NCBI GenBank assembly: GCA_964034945.1
Contig: OZ035960.1
Location: 83,948,148-84,012,147, forward strand
Length of the DNA stretch: 64,000 nt
DNA from: Chrysopilus asiliformis
Lineage: Eukaryota; Arthropoda; Insecta; Diptera; Rhagionidae
Reading direction: 5' to 3'
The translations under genes were made by a program, and so were the position numbers. A model generated the notes under the pieces. That model searched no databases. It had not been told where the DNA came from and saw only the letters and a program-made list of their open reading frames with translations. This document shows, piece by piece, positions 21,701 through 32,232 of the stretch (the first letter of the stretch is position 1; the number at the start of each line of letters is the position of its first letter).

Positions 21701-22472
21701 TTATCTATCTTTATATGCTATCTACATTATATTAGTAGAGTAAGTTCTATAGCATCTAAACACTACAAGTTGCTGTATCAACATCTTAAATCAACCGACG
21801 ATCCATAAATCATGAGAGTACATTTACCTAGCTTTTACGAATCAAGCTTTAGTACAAAATTTCCAGCAAGACATGACATTGTCGTATTCGACGACAAAGT
21901 AATTAAATGTCTTGTTGTCATAGTGTTTTTAGTATTAAGGACAAGAGATAATTGAGTTGACGTTTCTTTATTCCATCTATGTTTGAATGGATTTCAAATA
22001 AATTTCTATGATACATTATGAAAGTTTTTTTTGGTTTTTAATTTTACGTAACGTATTCTGTAATCACGGAATTATTACAAGAGCTTGTAATATTGTTGTT
22101 GTCTAACTTCATAACACATACTCTTTATCAGTAATGAAATTATCACTTAAAAGTTAAAAGTTATGGCAATAATGTTGGCTCCTAGGCGAATATTAAAGAG
22201 TTTGCGTTACGTGGATATACCTTGAAATTAAAAGCACCACAGCAGCAAAACTATATTTGGCGCTTTTTCCCCTTTAAAAAAAAATGATGAAAACGCAATG
22301 GTTTTGAAAAATTTGAATTGCCGATTAAAAATGTTTTTTTAATTTTTGTTTGTGGTTATTTAGAAAAGGGTATCTTAATTCTTCCCTATGCAACAAAAAT
22401 TGCGCCGTTGGCAAAACTTGCATGTAGACAGTTAATGCCAAGGTCAAATATACCTTTTAAGTTCCAGAATAG
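18714..22472. other. No gene seen; one (CATA)n run
   Basis: AT-rich sequence with stops in all frames. A short CATA microsatellite lies around 20911-20934. Around 19600-19645 the words GACTCCGACTC and GACTCCATATCCCTG resemble an eroded hAT MITE end, but no partner end was found. I can support no RNA or protein gene. Confidence 0.45.
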
Positions 22473-22475
22473 TCA

Positions 22476-22983
22476 CCCCCGTCGCACACTTCAGCTAAGC
22501 GAGCTCAACTACGTGAGCTAAGTTTCTCGCTGAAAGTAAAATCCTTAGCATTTGCATTGGCGACCGCACACTTCAGCGAAACTATGAAACTACATCGCGT
22601 AGTCATGGGCGACGCGGACTAAGCTCGCTCGCGTAGTTTAGACCTCAACTACGCGAACGACTTCGCTGGCATCGCTGACACTCACATATAAATATTTTCG
22701 GCGTTATACAGTGTAGAATCGGTGTTAGCAAAAGTGTAGTATTTTGTGGACATAAAAGTGTAAGGAAAACGTGAAAATTGAATTCTTTTGCGGAATATTT
22801 TCAATCGCGTTAAATAATTTATATCCAAAAATGGCTGCAGATAAAGTGGAAAAATGCATATATTTACCGAAAATATCGCCGCGTAGCTTAGCTCAAGTGT
22901 GCAACGAGGTGAGCTAACCCAGCTAGGCTATGTAACTATAGCTAGCCTCGCTCACATAGCTTAGTTGAAGTGTGCGACGGGGG
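22476..22983. mobile_element. Harbinger-like MITE with TCA target duplication
   Basis: The ends CCCCCGTCGCACACTTCARCTAAGC match in inverted orientation, with one visible mismatch over the first ~24 bp. TCA flanks both sides (22473-22475 and 22984-22986). Inside, an ATG at 22831 opens MAADKVEKCIYLPKISPR before running into the right terminal region. This may be the retained start of the parent element's gene. The flank type is shared with the element at 45213-46037. Confidence 0.75.
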
Positions 22984-23189
22984 TCAGAGTTGTGTACCTC
23001 CTTGCTTTTTCCTTTTTAGGGTCCAAATTTGTCGTAGCGTAGGCTAGACAGGGATTAATTGCCTTCTCTTTATGTCTAAATCGCCCCAAAAAATTTGCTG
23101 AAATATATTTTTGTCTCAAAATTTCTTTGATTAATTGCCCGAAATTTGCTGTTTTTAGTTTCCCTTATTTTAGTTTATTTTTTTTAAAA

Positions 23190-23256
23190 TCCTGTAACTA
23201 ACCAAAGTGCCTCAGGGATGGAGTCTCCTGTAACTAACCAAAGTGCCTCAGGGATT
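23190..23256. repeat. Two tandem ~32-bp repeats
   Basis: CCTGTAACTAACCAAAGTGC followed by CTCAGGGAT appears twice in a row, with the second copy leading into the hairpin at 23262. No function can be assigned. Confidence 0.7.
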
Positions 23257-23261
23257 GAGTA

Positions 23262-23328
23262 CATTGACCATATCGTAGAAAATGTAAAATTGACACTGTT
23301 TTTTACATTTTCTACAATATGGTCAATG
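23262..23328. repeat. Hairpin: 28-bp stem, 11-nt loop
   Basis: Left arm 23262-23289 (CATTGACCATATCGTAGAAA...) and right arm 23301-23328 are reverse complements with one mismatch. The size resembles an insect microRNA precursor. It could equally be a relic of a small palindromic transposon. Confidence 0.6.
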
Positions 23329-23708
23329 TGCCCCATATACAAAAAAATAACAAAAATATAAATTTTAAAAAACCCCGCCCTAGGCGGGCACCCGTCATGC
23401 TAGAGTCCAGCCTCATTGTCTATAGTCGGCTAAGTTGTTAAAGTAAATTTACCAAATCACGGAAATAAACTTAGTGACTTGCAAAGTCACTGTATTAAAC
23501 TTGTTGTACCCATCTATAATTTCCATATGGCTAGTGGCGGTCTTGTGCCCTTTAGGGCGATACCCGAAGACATCTATTGTTTATTCCGTTTGATAGATGC
23601 TCCGAAATTCGAAAAAACTCAAAATGCAAGATCAGATGAACACCCTCTAAAACATGCAAAGGTAACCTATACGATTAAAACCGGACCTAATAGACTTTTT
23701 CAAAACCA

Positions 23709-23766
23709 AAAGTCTGTTGGAGTCAAAACCGTCCCATATCCTCCGGTTTTGACTCCAACAGACTTT
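23709..23766. repeat. Hairpin: perfect 23-bp stem, 12-nt loop
   Basis: AAAGTCTGTTGGAGTCAAAA plus CCG (23709-23731) pairs perfectly with 23744-23766. A perfect stem of 23 bp with a short loop can be a small-RNA precursor or a young palindrome. No coding accompanies it. Confidence 0.65.
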
Positions 23767-25325
23767 CATATTTTCCGGTGTTAAAAATATCTAATGGTCT
23801 TTCTTGAACAAAACTGTGTTGTTAGATACGTTTTCACAAACATCGTTAGTTAGATTTTCCTGTTTCTAATGCTTAGTCAACTCGATATTGATACTCCTGT
23901 TGCATATTATTCCACTGAAACTATTTATCATACAGTTTGAGTGAATGATCTCAGTCAATAAATACTTAATAATCAAACTGCGGGTTAATATTGCCAATAC
24001 CGGAAACGGAAAATGTCCCAAAAGTTAAAATAAATTAAAGCAAAAAAATAAAACAGCGCAGTAACTGGATTGTTAATGGTTTGACGATAAGCCCAGAAAT
24101 TTATGGCTTTCGATGTATTGTCCTTAATGTTACCCATTATTAGGAATCTCTTTTCGACTTGAACACATAAACCCCAAACAATATATAGACCACAACCCAA
24201 CATTACATTCGACTCCCCCCGGAAAACCATCTAACATTACAAAAACATGGGCCAGCGATAATGGAGTGATGCGACTGATGGTTGGAAGGAGTTAAATTTC
24301 ATAGATTGGTTTGTAAGCTCAGTACACAAAAATCTCCCAAAATGCCATTCTACTCATCACATCCGACCATCATTATCAGAAGTGGAACATTTGCAGCAGC
24401 CCCATAGACCCTGCCTATATATACTATTATTTTCCATTAACTCTGTACAGAACAGAATCCTTGAGTTCCTATAGGAAACTCGTTTTTTGATGTCAACAAA
24501 TCCGGGTGGCAGTGCGCCCGTGTTCGCCTATCTCAAAAATCGGGGATATCCCAGTGCCGCAGATCCATCCATTCTCGTATAAATACAGAGACCAAGCTGT
24601 TGTAGAGGATGTACATTTGCCGATTTTTCCTCTGTCGTTTAATCTGTTTTCCCGCTTGAACTTCAAGTAGAAACAGGCGAACAAAAACGAATTATAGCTC
24701 ACCGCCCGCATTGTGTGTCAAGTGAACACGCGTAAGAGGTGGACTGTGCAGAATGTTTTTGTTGAGCTGAAAAATTGATATCGCGAGCCCCAAAATAAAT
24801 TCCAGAATTAAATACTTGAGTGGATTTTATTAACCGCTTGCTTTCATTTCCGCCCACTACCTCGTCACCAAAAAATGTGAGTATAAAAAAAATAAACATC
24901 AACAACAAGAACATTAATCATGAGCCTTAACTTTTCCTTCCGAGCCTAGTCCACAGCTAAATGCTTGATGTATTCGATTTTCAGGATTCTGAAGAGTTGT
25001 TATACCAAGCGAACACTCAAACGAAAATTGATCTAGATTTTCATAAGCACAAAGAACAATTGTGTATTTAAGGAAGCAAATAGGGGTTTAGATATTTTTG
25101 TATTGAAATTTGATCAAATAGAAAAGCTACCTACGTAAACCATTGATAACAAATTTAAAAAAAAGAACAAATATAAATTGTTTTTAAAGGAGACAGAAGT
25201 GAGCGAATTGAAATTTCCCAATCTTTCAGTGACAATATTTCAATTATTTTCTTTTCTAATCGAAAATGATATAAATATGAAAATAGTTTTTCTGGCTTAT
25301 TTAAAATCTATGTTTTGAATTTATG
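23767..25325. other. No gene seen
   Basis: Only short frames without recognisable motifs on either strand. No paired repeats that I can defend. Confidence 0.45.
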
Positions 25326-25507
25326 TACAGTACAATCGCGATTATATGTACTCGCGATTATATGAACCTCGCGGTTATATGACTGCCCAAAAATTTGTAT
25401 GAAGCCTCAATTATATGATCATTGCGAATCGAAAAAACCTCGATTATGTGATCATCGATATTATTTCGAGTAAATAACTGGATTTTTTTTTAAAGGAGGA
25501 TGCAGTG

Positions 25508-26225
25508 AACTTTGAGCTTAATGCTTGGACAAATGATATTCCAGATCTCGTTGAAGATTTTAGTGTAGATCAAGACGATTGTCAGCAAAGTGAGGATGAC
25601 GAAATTTTTACTTTGAAAAAAATTATCACCCAAACTGAGGCGATCAAATCTCTCAATATTGCAATGGATTGGGCTGTTGAGAACGACGTTGACTCAACAG
25701 AGATCGGAACGCTGCATAGACTTAAAAAATGCTGTTTTAACCCATTTTTCGCCACGATTGGATTTTCCCATTTTTGCCACAAAACAGACAAAAAACCTTC
25801 ACAGAAATGTAGAAGACCTCGTTTTTCGCCATTGGTAAGAATTCTTACCACAAATTTTTTTTTCGCATTTTTGTTTGTTTTTTGGAGGATTGAACCGCAA
25901 AGCAGTAAGGGGTTGTGCACTTAGATCATTTTTATTCCAAAATCAACAAAAATTTTCACATTTTTCTGGAAAAAATACCACATATTGAGCATATCAGAGT
26001 ATTGGCTATTTGCCGTGGTTAAGAATTTTTACCACAATTTTCCGGAAAACTGTTGGTCGGAAAATTCTGAAACTTTTTGAAAGTCATATTCGACCCAAAA
26101 AAATTGGCGTCAACACCAATTTTCAAGAAAAAATTTCATCGCGTCTAGGAGCGTCGAAAAATGGGTTAACAAATATAAGCAGCATTAGACAACAAAATTT
26201 ATTAAAATACTTTAACAAAATATAA
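25508..26225 (+). pseudogene. C-terminal part of a pogo/Tigger transposase, interrupted
   Basis: No ATG opens the frame. Readable sequence begins NFELNAWTNDIPDLVEDF and continues with an acidic stretch (DQDDCQQSEDDE) and a helix ending GTLHRLKK near 25727. An acidic linker followed by a short helical tail is usual at the end of pogo/Tigger and jerky-like transposases. The MITE then interrupts. After it, NISSIRQQNLLKYFNKI and a stop (26174-26225) look like the family's QTTITDFF-like C-terminal end, in a different frame. The N-terminal CENP-B-type HTH and the DDE domain are missing. It is inactive. Confidence 0.6.
25741..26165. mobile_element. piggyBac-like MITE nested in the pogo remnant
   Basis: CCCATTTTTCG at the left end is matched by CGAAAAATGGG at the right. 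TTAA lies at 25737-25740 and 26166-26169. A TTAA duplication with CCC/GGG termini is diagnostic of piggyBac-type elements. The 425-bp interior is non-coding and contains a duplicated TAAGAATT(C/T)TTACCACAA motif. Confidence 0.75.
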
Positions 26226-26391
26226 ATTTTTGTGAGAAGATTAAAAATACTTAACACTTTAATCTTTGTTTGTATTAAATGTAAGCAAACCTGAAAAAAA
26301 AATAGAAAATTTGACCCTCGGTTATATGAAAACCTTGATTATATGACCCACCCCAACATTAATTAGATCATATAATCGCGATTGTACTGTA

Positions 26392-27719
26392 TTTGTTTTG
26401 CGCATGTTTTGCGCAATTAATCCGACGAATAAAATTATATAAAAATATAATTTGAACATGCATTCATAAATATCAAATTTAGATATCGGCTCACTAATTT
26501 GTATCGTCATCATCAAGACGTGGTCTAACTACCCGCTGCAGGCATCTATAAAATAATATGGCGGTATCGTTTTGTTAATCGTATATCGCCAGTTTTGAAA
26601 ATCTAATTCAAAACTATTGCACTATGATTTCATGAAACGAATTTTAAAAACCCAGTTTTGTTCATTTAAAAATTAGTTTGCGATGTTTTTGTTAAATTTT
26701 TTAGGCCGATGTTTTCAGATTTAAAAAAATCCTTTTTGCGCAAAATATTGCAGGAAGAAGTATTTTTTCGGAGCAACAACAAACACTTCCATCAAACAAT
26801 TGCATTAGTTTGTAGTTTCTGGTATAAATATAATCGAAAACCAATTATGTAGTATTTCGTTTCATATCATATTAATGTCGTCATTCATCGCTTCCATTTC
26901 TCCTCAACATTGTGAAATTAGATGGAACAAGGAAGAGAAATTAAATGGAATGTCATGTTTTTCAGAGAGAAAAATAGAAACACACTTAGAAAAACAGCCA
27001 CAGAAATGTGTCAATGATGACTATGGATTTCTATAAACGTTAATTCATTGAAGAATAAATTCATTGGTTGAAAACTTTAAACATTTTCATAGTATTTATG
27101 AACAAATTCATAATTATTATGCACTTTTTTCGTTTAGTCTCGAATCTGTCACTTCTGACTGCTTTTAGGTGGCATATTGTTGGTTATAACAGATTTTGAA
27201 GTGAGATGGATTTTTAGTGGATTGTGGCAGATCTGTGAGAAAATAAAAATTAAAGTAAAATAAAGCAAATATTATAACATTTATTACCGAAAAGAAATGC
27301 GATTTTTAGTAAATTAAGATTTTTTTTAATCGCTACTAGGGGCTCCGCCACGAACTGTTCCGCGGTTCACCTCCGCCCCAGGCATCGGCCTTCGGCCTCC
27401 GCGTCCACGTCCTCACTTCTCCGGGATGAGCATTTTAATGAAGAAAACCGAATCAAAATGCATTCAGTAGTTTAAAAGATGACAGGAGTTGGGGTTTACG
27501 GGAACGGTTTGGGTTTGAATTTAGTTGGGAAAAATTTTCCCTGATGAGTAGTTTAGGAGATAGCAGAAGATAAGGTCACAGGGAAGAAGAAGATTTGTCA
27601 GCTGCAAAGCTAATCAATAATTTCGGAGTATATAGTATCCCTGTGTATATTTTCAGCTATTTCGGTACATTGGTTTACGCGTTATTGTGTTAAATAACTT
27701 AAAAACAGGTTTAAATAGC
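26392..27719. other. No gene seen; one GC-rich patch
   Basis: AT-rich throughout, except 27340-27425, which is strikingly GC-rich (GGGGCTCCGCC..., GGCCTTCGGCC) compared with its surroundings. I recognise no coding, tRNA or repeat ends there. Confidence 0.4.
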
Positions 27720-28060
27720 TTAAAAAAAGATAATTATGTTATCCTTTCAAAACCTTCCGTTATCTTTACAGATTTCTTAATATCAGAATCCAATTCAGCG
27801 GCCCCTAAAACCCTCAAATGAGATTTTTCTTAGGAAAATCTGAGGAAAAGGATAGTCACGTTATCTTTACAGGACCTTCCTTTATCTTTACAGGGACGAA
27901 GTAGTGAAAATAATGTGTTGTCATCGGAGTTACGTATTAATGCAAAATTTCAAGTCAATCGGATAAGTGGAAGTGGGTCAAAATCTGATTGCAGTATTTG
28001 ACCCTGACAGACAAACAGACATATCCCAAGGCAAGCTAAATAAAAGCTTTTCAGTTTTTT
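27720..28060 (-). mobile_element. Dispersed repeat family A, second copy
   Basis: Reverse-oriented copy. AAGCTAAATAAAAGCTTTT is near 28034-28052, the GACAGACAAACAGAC run near 28006, CAAGTCAATCGGATAAGTGG near 27951, and one degraded 122-bp-type unit (TTATCTTTACAGGACCTTCC) near 27862. It encodes nothing. Confidence 0.6.
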
Positions 28061-28392
28061 TCTTGTTTTTTTTCTAAAAATCTTGTCATCTTCTCATGAA
28101 ACGGTCCCAAGTTTGACAATAACTGTGACTTGTCAAATTTGTTCAGTCACAATTTTTAAAACGCCACAAGTTGTGATTGATCTCCATCTTGTTATCGAGT
28201 TGGGACTAGTCATCAAAAAAAATATTTCCCCGGCCAAGGCGAAAAACGCAGTGGAGAGAGACAATATACGTTCGGCGTAAGATTTTTTTAATGATTGGTA
28301 GAAAAACGAGTTTTTTAATCTGACAGTTTAGACACAGACCAAGTGTAAGAACATGATTTTAGATTTTAAAAAATTGCTGATAAATTAGGTAT

Positions 28393-28578
28393 TGTCAGAG
28401 GCCTGGGCGAAATTTAGGAATGGGGAATGCTAAGTACAAAGTATTAAATTAAAACTCGAATGTAATAAGAATGCGTCTTTATTCAGCGGATTCACTACAA
28501 GACTCCTCATTCTCTCGCCAGTGTTACCTTCCTACATTTCTGGCACTGGTCTCTCAAAAGATGGTGAGTCACATGACA
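28393..28578 (-). repeat. 3' LTR of the compact Gypsy
   Basis: 186 bp, TG...CA ends. The reading frame from the internal region ends at 28532, inside this LTR, so the protein's last ~15 residues are LTR-encoded. Confidence 0.9.
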
Positions 28579-31039
28579 GCTCGGCCTCTCCTGACGGTCT
28601 GGGCTCCTGACCGGGTTTGCGTCGAACATCTAAGCAGTCATCCATTTGGTCATCAACTTGGTCCTTATCAAGGTCGTCATCGTGGTCATCACCAAGGTCA
28701 TTCAACTCCGGGCTGATATGGCACCAGGGACGAAGATGATCAGCACTATACACTGAACTGAATCGTTTCTGCCTCCGCTGCATATCGTCAATGTCTTCAA
28801 TCAGGTAGCGATCGAATCGAAGGACCTTAGACACAACAAATGGCTCACGATACTTTGGTTTCAATTTATGCGATTCGCCGGTCGGTGCTGGGACATTAGT
28901 GATCACTACCAGATCACCCTCTTCGTATGCTTCTGGTGGTTTATGTCGCCTGTCGAATCTGATTTTCCACGCCGCGCGTTCCTCTTCCATGTTCTTCAAT
29001 GCCTTCATTCGCCGTTCAACTGGGCTGTCGTTTGATGCGTTATCATTTTCACCATGTATAGCTTGAACAAGTCTATTTTGAATAATATTCTTCAGCTTGA
29101 AATCAAAAAGTAGGTCGTTTGGATTGAACTTTGTTGTCGAGTGTTTTTCATTGTTCAGGACCCACTGTATATTGTTGAGATAAAGATCCCATTGAGAATC
29201 CTTCACCGTAGAAGTTCTCAAGTAAGATAGTATGGTTTGGTTAATCCTTTCAATAGCGCCATTAATGATCTGGCTCATTTTTGCTCGTTTCGGAAATGGG
29301 ACATGATACGCCTGGTGGTTGACTATTCTGGGGCTGTTCAGCTCGATGCGGAGTTTTGTAGTTTTACATCGACCCAATTCTGACAAATTTTCTGCGAAAC
29401 AACATCTAAATTCATTAATGAGTTGCAACAAGGTACCTCTCTCCTTGATGGAAATGTTCCCCGTTCGTACTTCGTCGATCCTAGTCTCCATGCGACAGCT
29501 TCGATCCTCTATTACAAGTCTATGCTGCTCTCTAAGTAGAGCGTCGGCGCCCAGCAGGATTGTTTCGCCTAGCATATGATCGTCGACCACCACGAATGAT
29601 ACCTGAACTTTGACTTCATCGATTTTAACGGTGGTTGTCAACAGTTCAGTGGACACGTACTCTCCACCGGCGAAACCTTTTAAACAACATGGCTGCTTAC
29701 CCTGCGCTATGCCGCCAATCGTCTCCGCCAGCGACCTTGCGATCAGCGAGCGACTACTTCCTGAATCAATGAGACACAATATCTCCATTCCATCGATGTC
29801 GACGTTTTTTGTAAGGAGTTTCGGTTCCGTCGGACTCACAACACGATTCACATTCTCCTGCACTGCAGCACTCTGTGCCGGATCCGCAATAGCTTCATCG
29901 ATCATCTGCACCCGATTCCTTTGTTGATTGGCCGCGCCTTGATTCTGACCTCTGTCTGGACAATCCGCAGTTGCATGGGTCGTTCGTAAACAATTTTGAC
30001 AACGTACACGTCTTTGCGGCTTCGAACAGTTGATTGCCATATGTCCCGTCTCGAAACAGTTATAACACGTAACACCCCGAATATTACCATTATTGGACCG
30101 ATTTGATAATGTAGGGATATTACTGGAATTCGCATCGCGGTGCTCGGCGGGAATTGGTTTGATTTCAAATTTACGTGGTTCGCGAATACAGTTTCTATTG
30201 AATCTTTTTATCGCCCCGAGGAAATCATTGGTATTTGAGAACTGTGTTCCGGCTATGGCATTCTGCAATTGTGGGTTCTTTAGGCCATTACGTATATATT
30301 GAATAATGGTGGTATCATCTTGTAATCGTGCCTTTCTGCCCATGGCACATGCGCGATAAAAATATTGCTCACAAGTTTCGTTCACTTCTCGCTGGCTTCT
30401 CATCATTTTCAAATGATGATCTGCCTCCGTGGTCAGTGAGGGAAAGTCGGCACGTAAGTTATCGGCAAAACCCTGCCACGACTCGAAGACTTCTATCATT
30501 CCGTCGCACCAAATCTTGGCGGGCCCCTTCATTTTGGCTTGTACAGCAAACAACAATAACGATTCATCCCATTTATATATTTTCGCCAATTTTTCCACGC
30601 GGATCAAAAATAAGTCGGACGAAAGGGAGGTATCGTCCGCGGGGTCAAAATGTGGAAGGATTTCGATTATATCCTTCAGTTGAAAACGCGAGGCCCGGTC
30701 ACTTTGTGTATTTTCCGCATTCTCGGACACAAACAATGAAGTTCTAACGGCATTGTTTATTACTGCATTCGGTGTCGTTTCACTCTTCTTTTGCAGGACG
30801 TCAACTGCAGTAGCCAACCTACCTACGCTAACAGAGAGGGCAGCGATCATACTCCTTAATTCCTGGTTTGATTCTTCAGGAGCCGCCGTTATTTCGCCCA
30901 CCAAAATCGAATCACCACCCAAATGGTCAGTCAAGCGCTCGATCAACTCCGTTTTATTTCCCCCGGTTGGCAAATTATCCTCCTCCAGCATCTCACGCAA
31001 ACTCGCGACGGTCAAATCAATTATCTTTAATCTCGGCAT
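28532..31039 (-). CDS. SAP-Gag-protease-integrase-tail fusion protein of the compact Gypsy
   Basis: The 835-residue frame starts at an ATG and has no stops. Residues 8-42 form a SAP motif (LTVASLREMLEEDNLPTGG, then KTELIERL), a fold that binds DNA. Residues about 115-290 are Gag-like. CCHC knuckles lie at 325-338 and 347-360. The aspartyl protease active site is IDSGSS at 424-429, followed by LLGADALL. At about residue 590 the start of RT (AYHVPFPKRAKMSQIIN) jumps directly to the integrase tail (GAIERINQTILSYL), so RT, RNase H and the integrase core are gone while the frame is kept. The C-terminus has a GDLVVITN/KPKYREPFVVSKV module and an acidic tail. It may still form particles and cleave itself but cannot reverse transcribe. 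Confidence 0.85.
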   Translation of the reverse strand: MPRLKIIDLTVASLREMLEEDNLPTGGNKTELIERLTDHLGGDSILVGEITAAPEESNQELRSMIAALSVSVGRLATAVDVLQKKSETTPNAVINNAVRTSLFVSENAENTQSDRASRFQLKDIIEILPHFDPADDTSLSSDLFLIRVEKLAKIYKWDESLLLFAVQAKMKGPAKIWCDGMIEVFESWQGFADNLRADFPSLTTEADHHLKMMRSQREVNETCEQYFYRACAMGRKARLQDDTTIIQYIRNGLKNPQLQNAIAGTQFSNTNDFLGAIKRFNRNCIREPRKFEIKPIPAEHRDANSSNIPTLSNRSNNGNIRGVTCYNCFETGHMAINCSKPQRRVRCQNCLRTTHATADCPDRGQNQGAANQQRNRVQMIDEAIADPAQSAAVQENVNRVVSPTEPKLLTKNVDIDGMEILCLIDSGSSRSLIARSLAETIGGIAQGKQPCCLKGFAGGEYVSTELLTTTVKIDEVKVQVSFVVVDDHMLGETILLGADALLREQHRLVIEDRSCRMETRIDEVRTGNISIKERGTLLQLINEFRCCFAENLSELGRCKTTKLRIELNSPRIVNHQAYHVPFPKRAKMSQIINGAIERINQTILSYLRTSTVKDSQWDLYLNNIQWVLNNEKHSTTKFNPNDLLFDFKLKNIIQNRLVQAIHGENDNASNDSPVERRMKALKNMEEERAAWKIRFDRRHKPPEAYEEGDLVVITNVPAPTGESHKLKPKYREPFVVSKVLRFDRYLIEDIDDMQRRQKRFSSVYSADHLRPWCHISPELNDLGDDHDDDLDKDQVDDQMDDCLDVRRKPGQEPRPSGEAELSCDSPSFERPVPEM

Positions 31040-32232
31040 TATTACTACGCGATCAAAGTCTATCTTTGAACAAAAATCCCTCTTTTTTTTTATTTATTTA
31101 TTTTCCCCGTCTAAAACGGCGTTTTACGTCTTTTCGTTATCCGTTCGGCAATTTTTTTTTTGTTCTTTTTTTTATCCTAATCACACATACATTTACATTG
31201 ATGAGAACAAGTATTTCAAATAACGAAACACGGACGTATTTCGGCTATAACTTCTTTCTTTTTTTGAATGGCTTGTGGCATTGCCTCCTATAAACACAAG
31301 GCCTCAATATCTCAAAGAACTTTATCATGACGTCACATCAGTGGTAAAGCTCTTTTCGATGTTGCTATGCAATTCAAATGGAGACAAACGAAAATTCGAC
31401 TTTATCGGCTTATATCTCGGAAACTGTTCCTTTGCCGGAAAAACTGTTTTCACTTTCTTATAGAATATTCGATATTCTTGCTTTCAGTCATATGCCTTAG
31501 TTACCAAAGGCGAACAGAAAAAAAGTTATCGAACAAAATCTTAACAAAAGTGTGATTTTTCGTTTTCTCTTCACGTCGCTCTCCACTCCTACTCTCCATC
31601 TAAAATCATATCGATTTGGGTTTTCGCAAATAATTTAATTGATATATATTCGACATGATTGGGACATGAACCAAACGACAGATGATTACATTGAGTATAA
31701 TAGTGCGTAAGTCAATTTGTTGTCGCATTAATAGTTTCCGAGATATAAGCCGATAAAGTCGAATTTTCGTTTGTCTCCATTTGAATTGCATAGCAACATC
31801 GAAAAGAGCTTTACCACTGATGTGACGTCAGTTTTAGATCTTGAGGCCTTGTGTTTATAGGAGGCAATGCTTGTGGCTACCAAAATCGTCAAATGGCGGC
31901 GGCGGGCGATCAGTATGTCGATTCTTGATACACTCCACACACTTTTTTTTATTATATTTCTTTATAGCGGCGGTCGGTCGGGAGGAATTTCTCTCATTAC
32001 TTGAATATATTTTTGTACGGCGGTCGGTCGGTTTCAAGTAATTTTGTTTTGTATTTTACTCACACAGGCACACGAGCGGCTGTCTCGATCGTCACTGGAT
32101 ACGAATCACTTGGTTGTCTCTATTTAATGTCGCCCATTTAATTTCGTATATATTAATCTTTTTCAATTCTTAACCCGGCTCGATTACAATTCTCGTTTTC
32201 TTTAGCATCCCCATGCATCCCACTACTGATTA
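31040..32232 (-). other. Leader of the compact Gypsy, carrying a MITE
   Basis: Apart from the MITE at 31280-31868, this holds T-rich sequence next to the gag start and a GGCGG(T/C)CGGTCGG repeat (about 31967-32030). No coding. Confidence 0.6.
31280..31868. mobile_element. Long-TIR MITE with 9-bp target duplication
   Basis: Both ends read ATTGCCTCCTATAAACACAA inwards and stay complementary for about 145 bp, apart from a small indel near bp 30-45. The 9-bp sequence GCTTGTGGC flanks both sides (31271-31279 and 31869-31877). Long TIRs with a 9-bp duplication suggest a Mutator-like (MULE) origin. Foldback elements are an alternative. No coding. Confidence 0.8.

Larger units (their letters stand above)
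25328..26389 (+). mobile_element. pogo/Tigger-like Tc1/mariner-superfamily remnant
   Basis: CAGTACAATCGCGATTATATG opens the element at 25328. Its reverse complement closes it at 26389, with TA on each side (25326-25327 and 26390-26391). CAGT ends and a TA duplication fit the pogo/Tigger group. Further GATTATATGA words repeat inside both ends. The interior keeps only the transposase C-terminus and is split by the TTAA-flanked MITE at 25741-26165. Confidence 0.8.

Noticed and set aside
23479..23784. 101-codon frame covering the second hairpin
   Set aside because: No recognisable motif, and it simply runs through the perfect hairpin.
30328..31293. Several plus-strand frames of 84-156 codons opposite the SAP-Gag protein
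   Set aside because: Antisense shadows of a clearly conserved minus-strand coding region.
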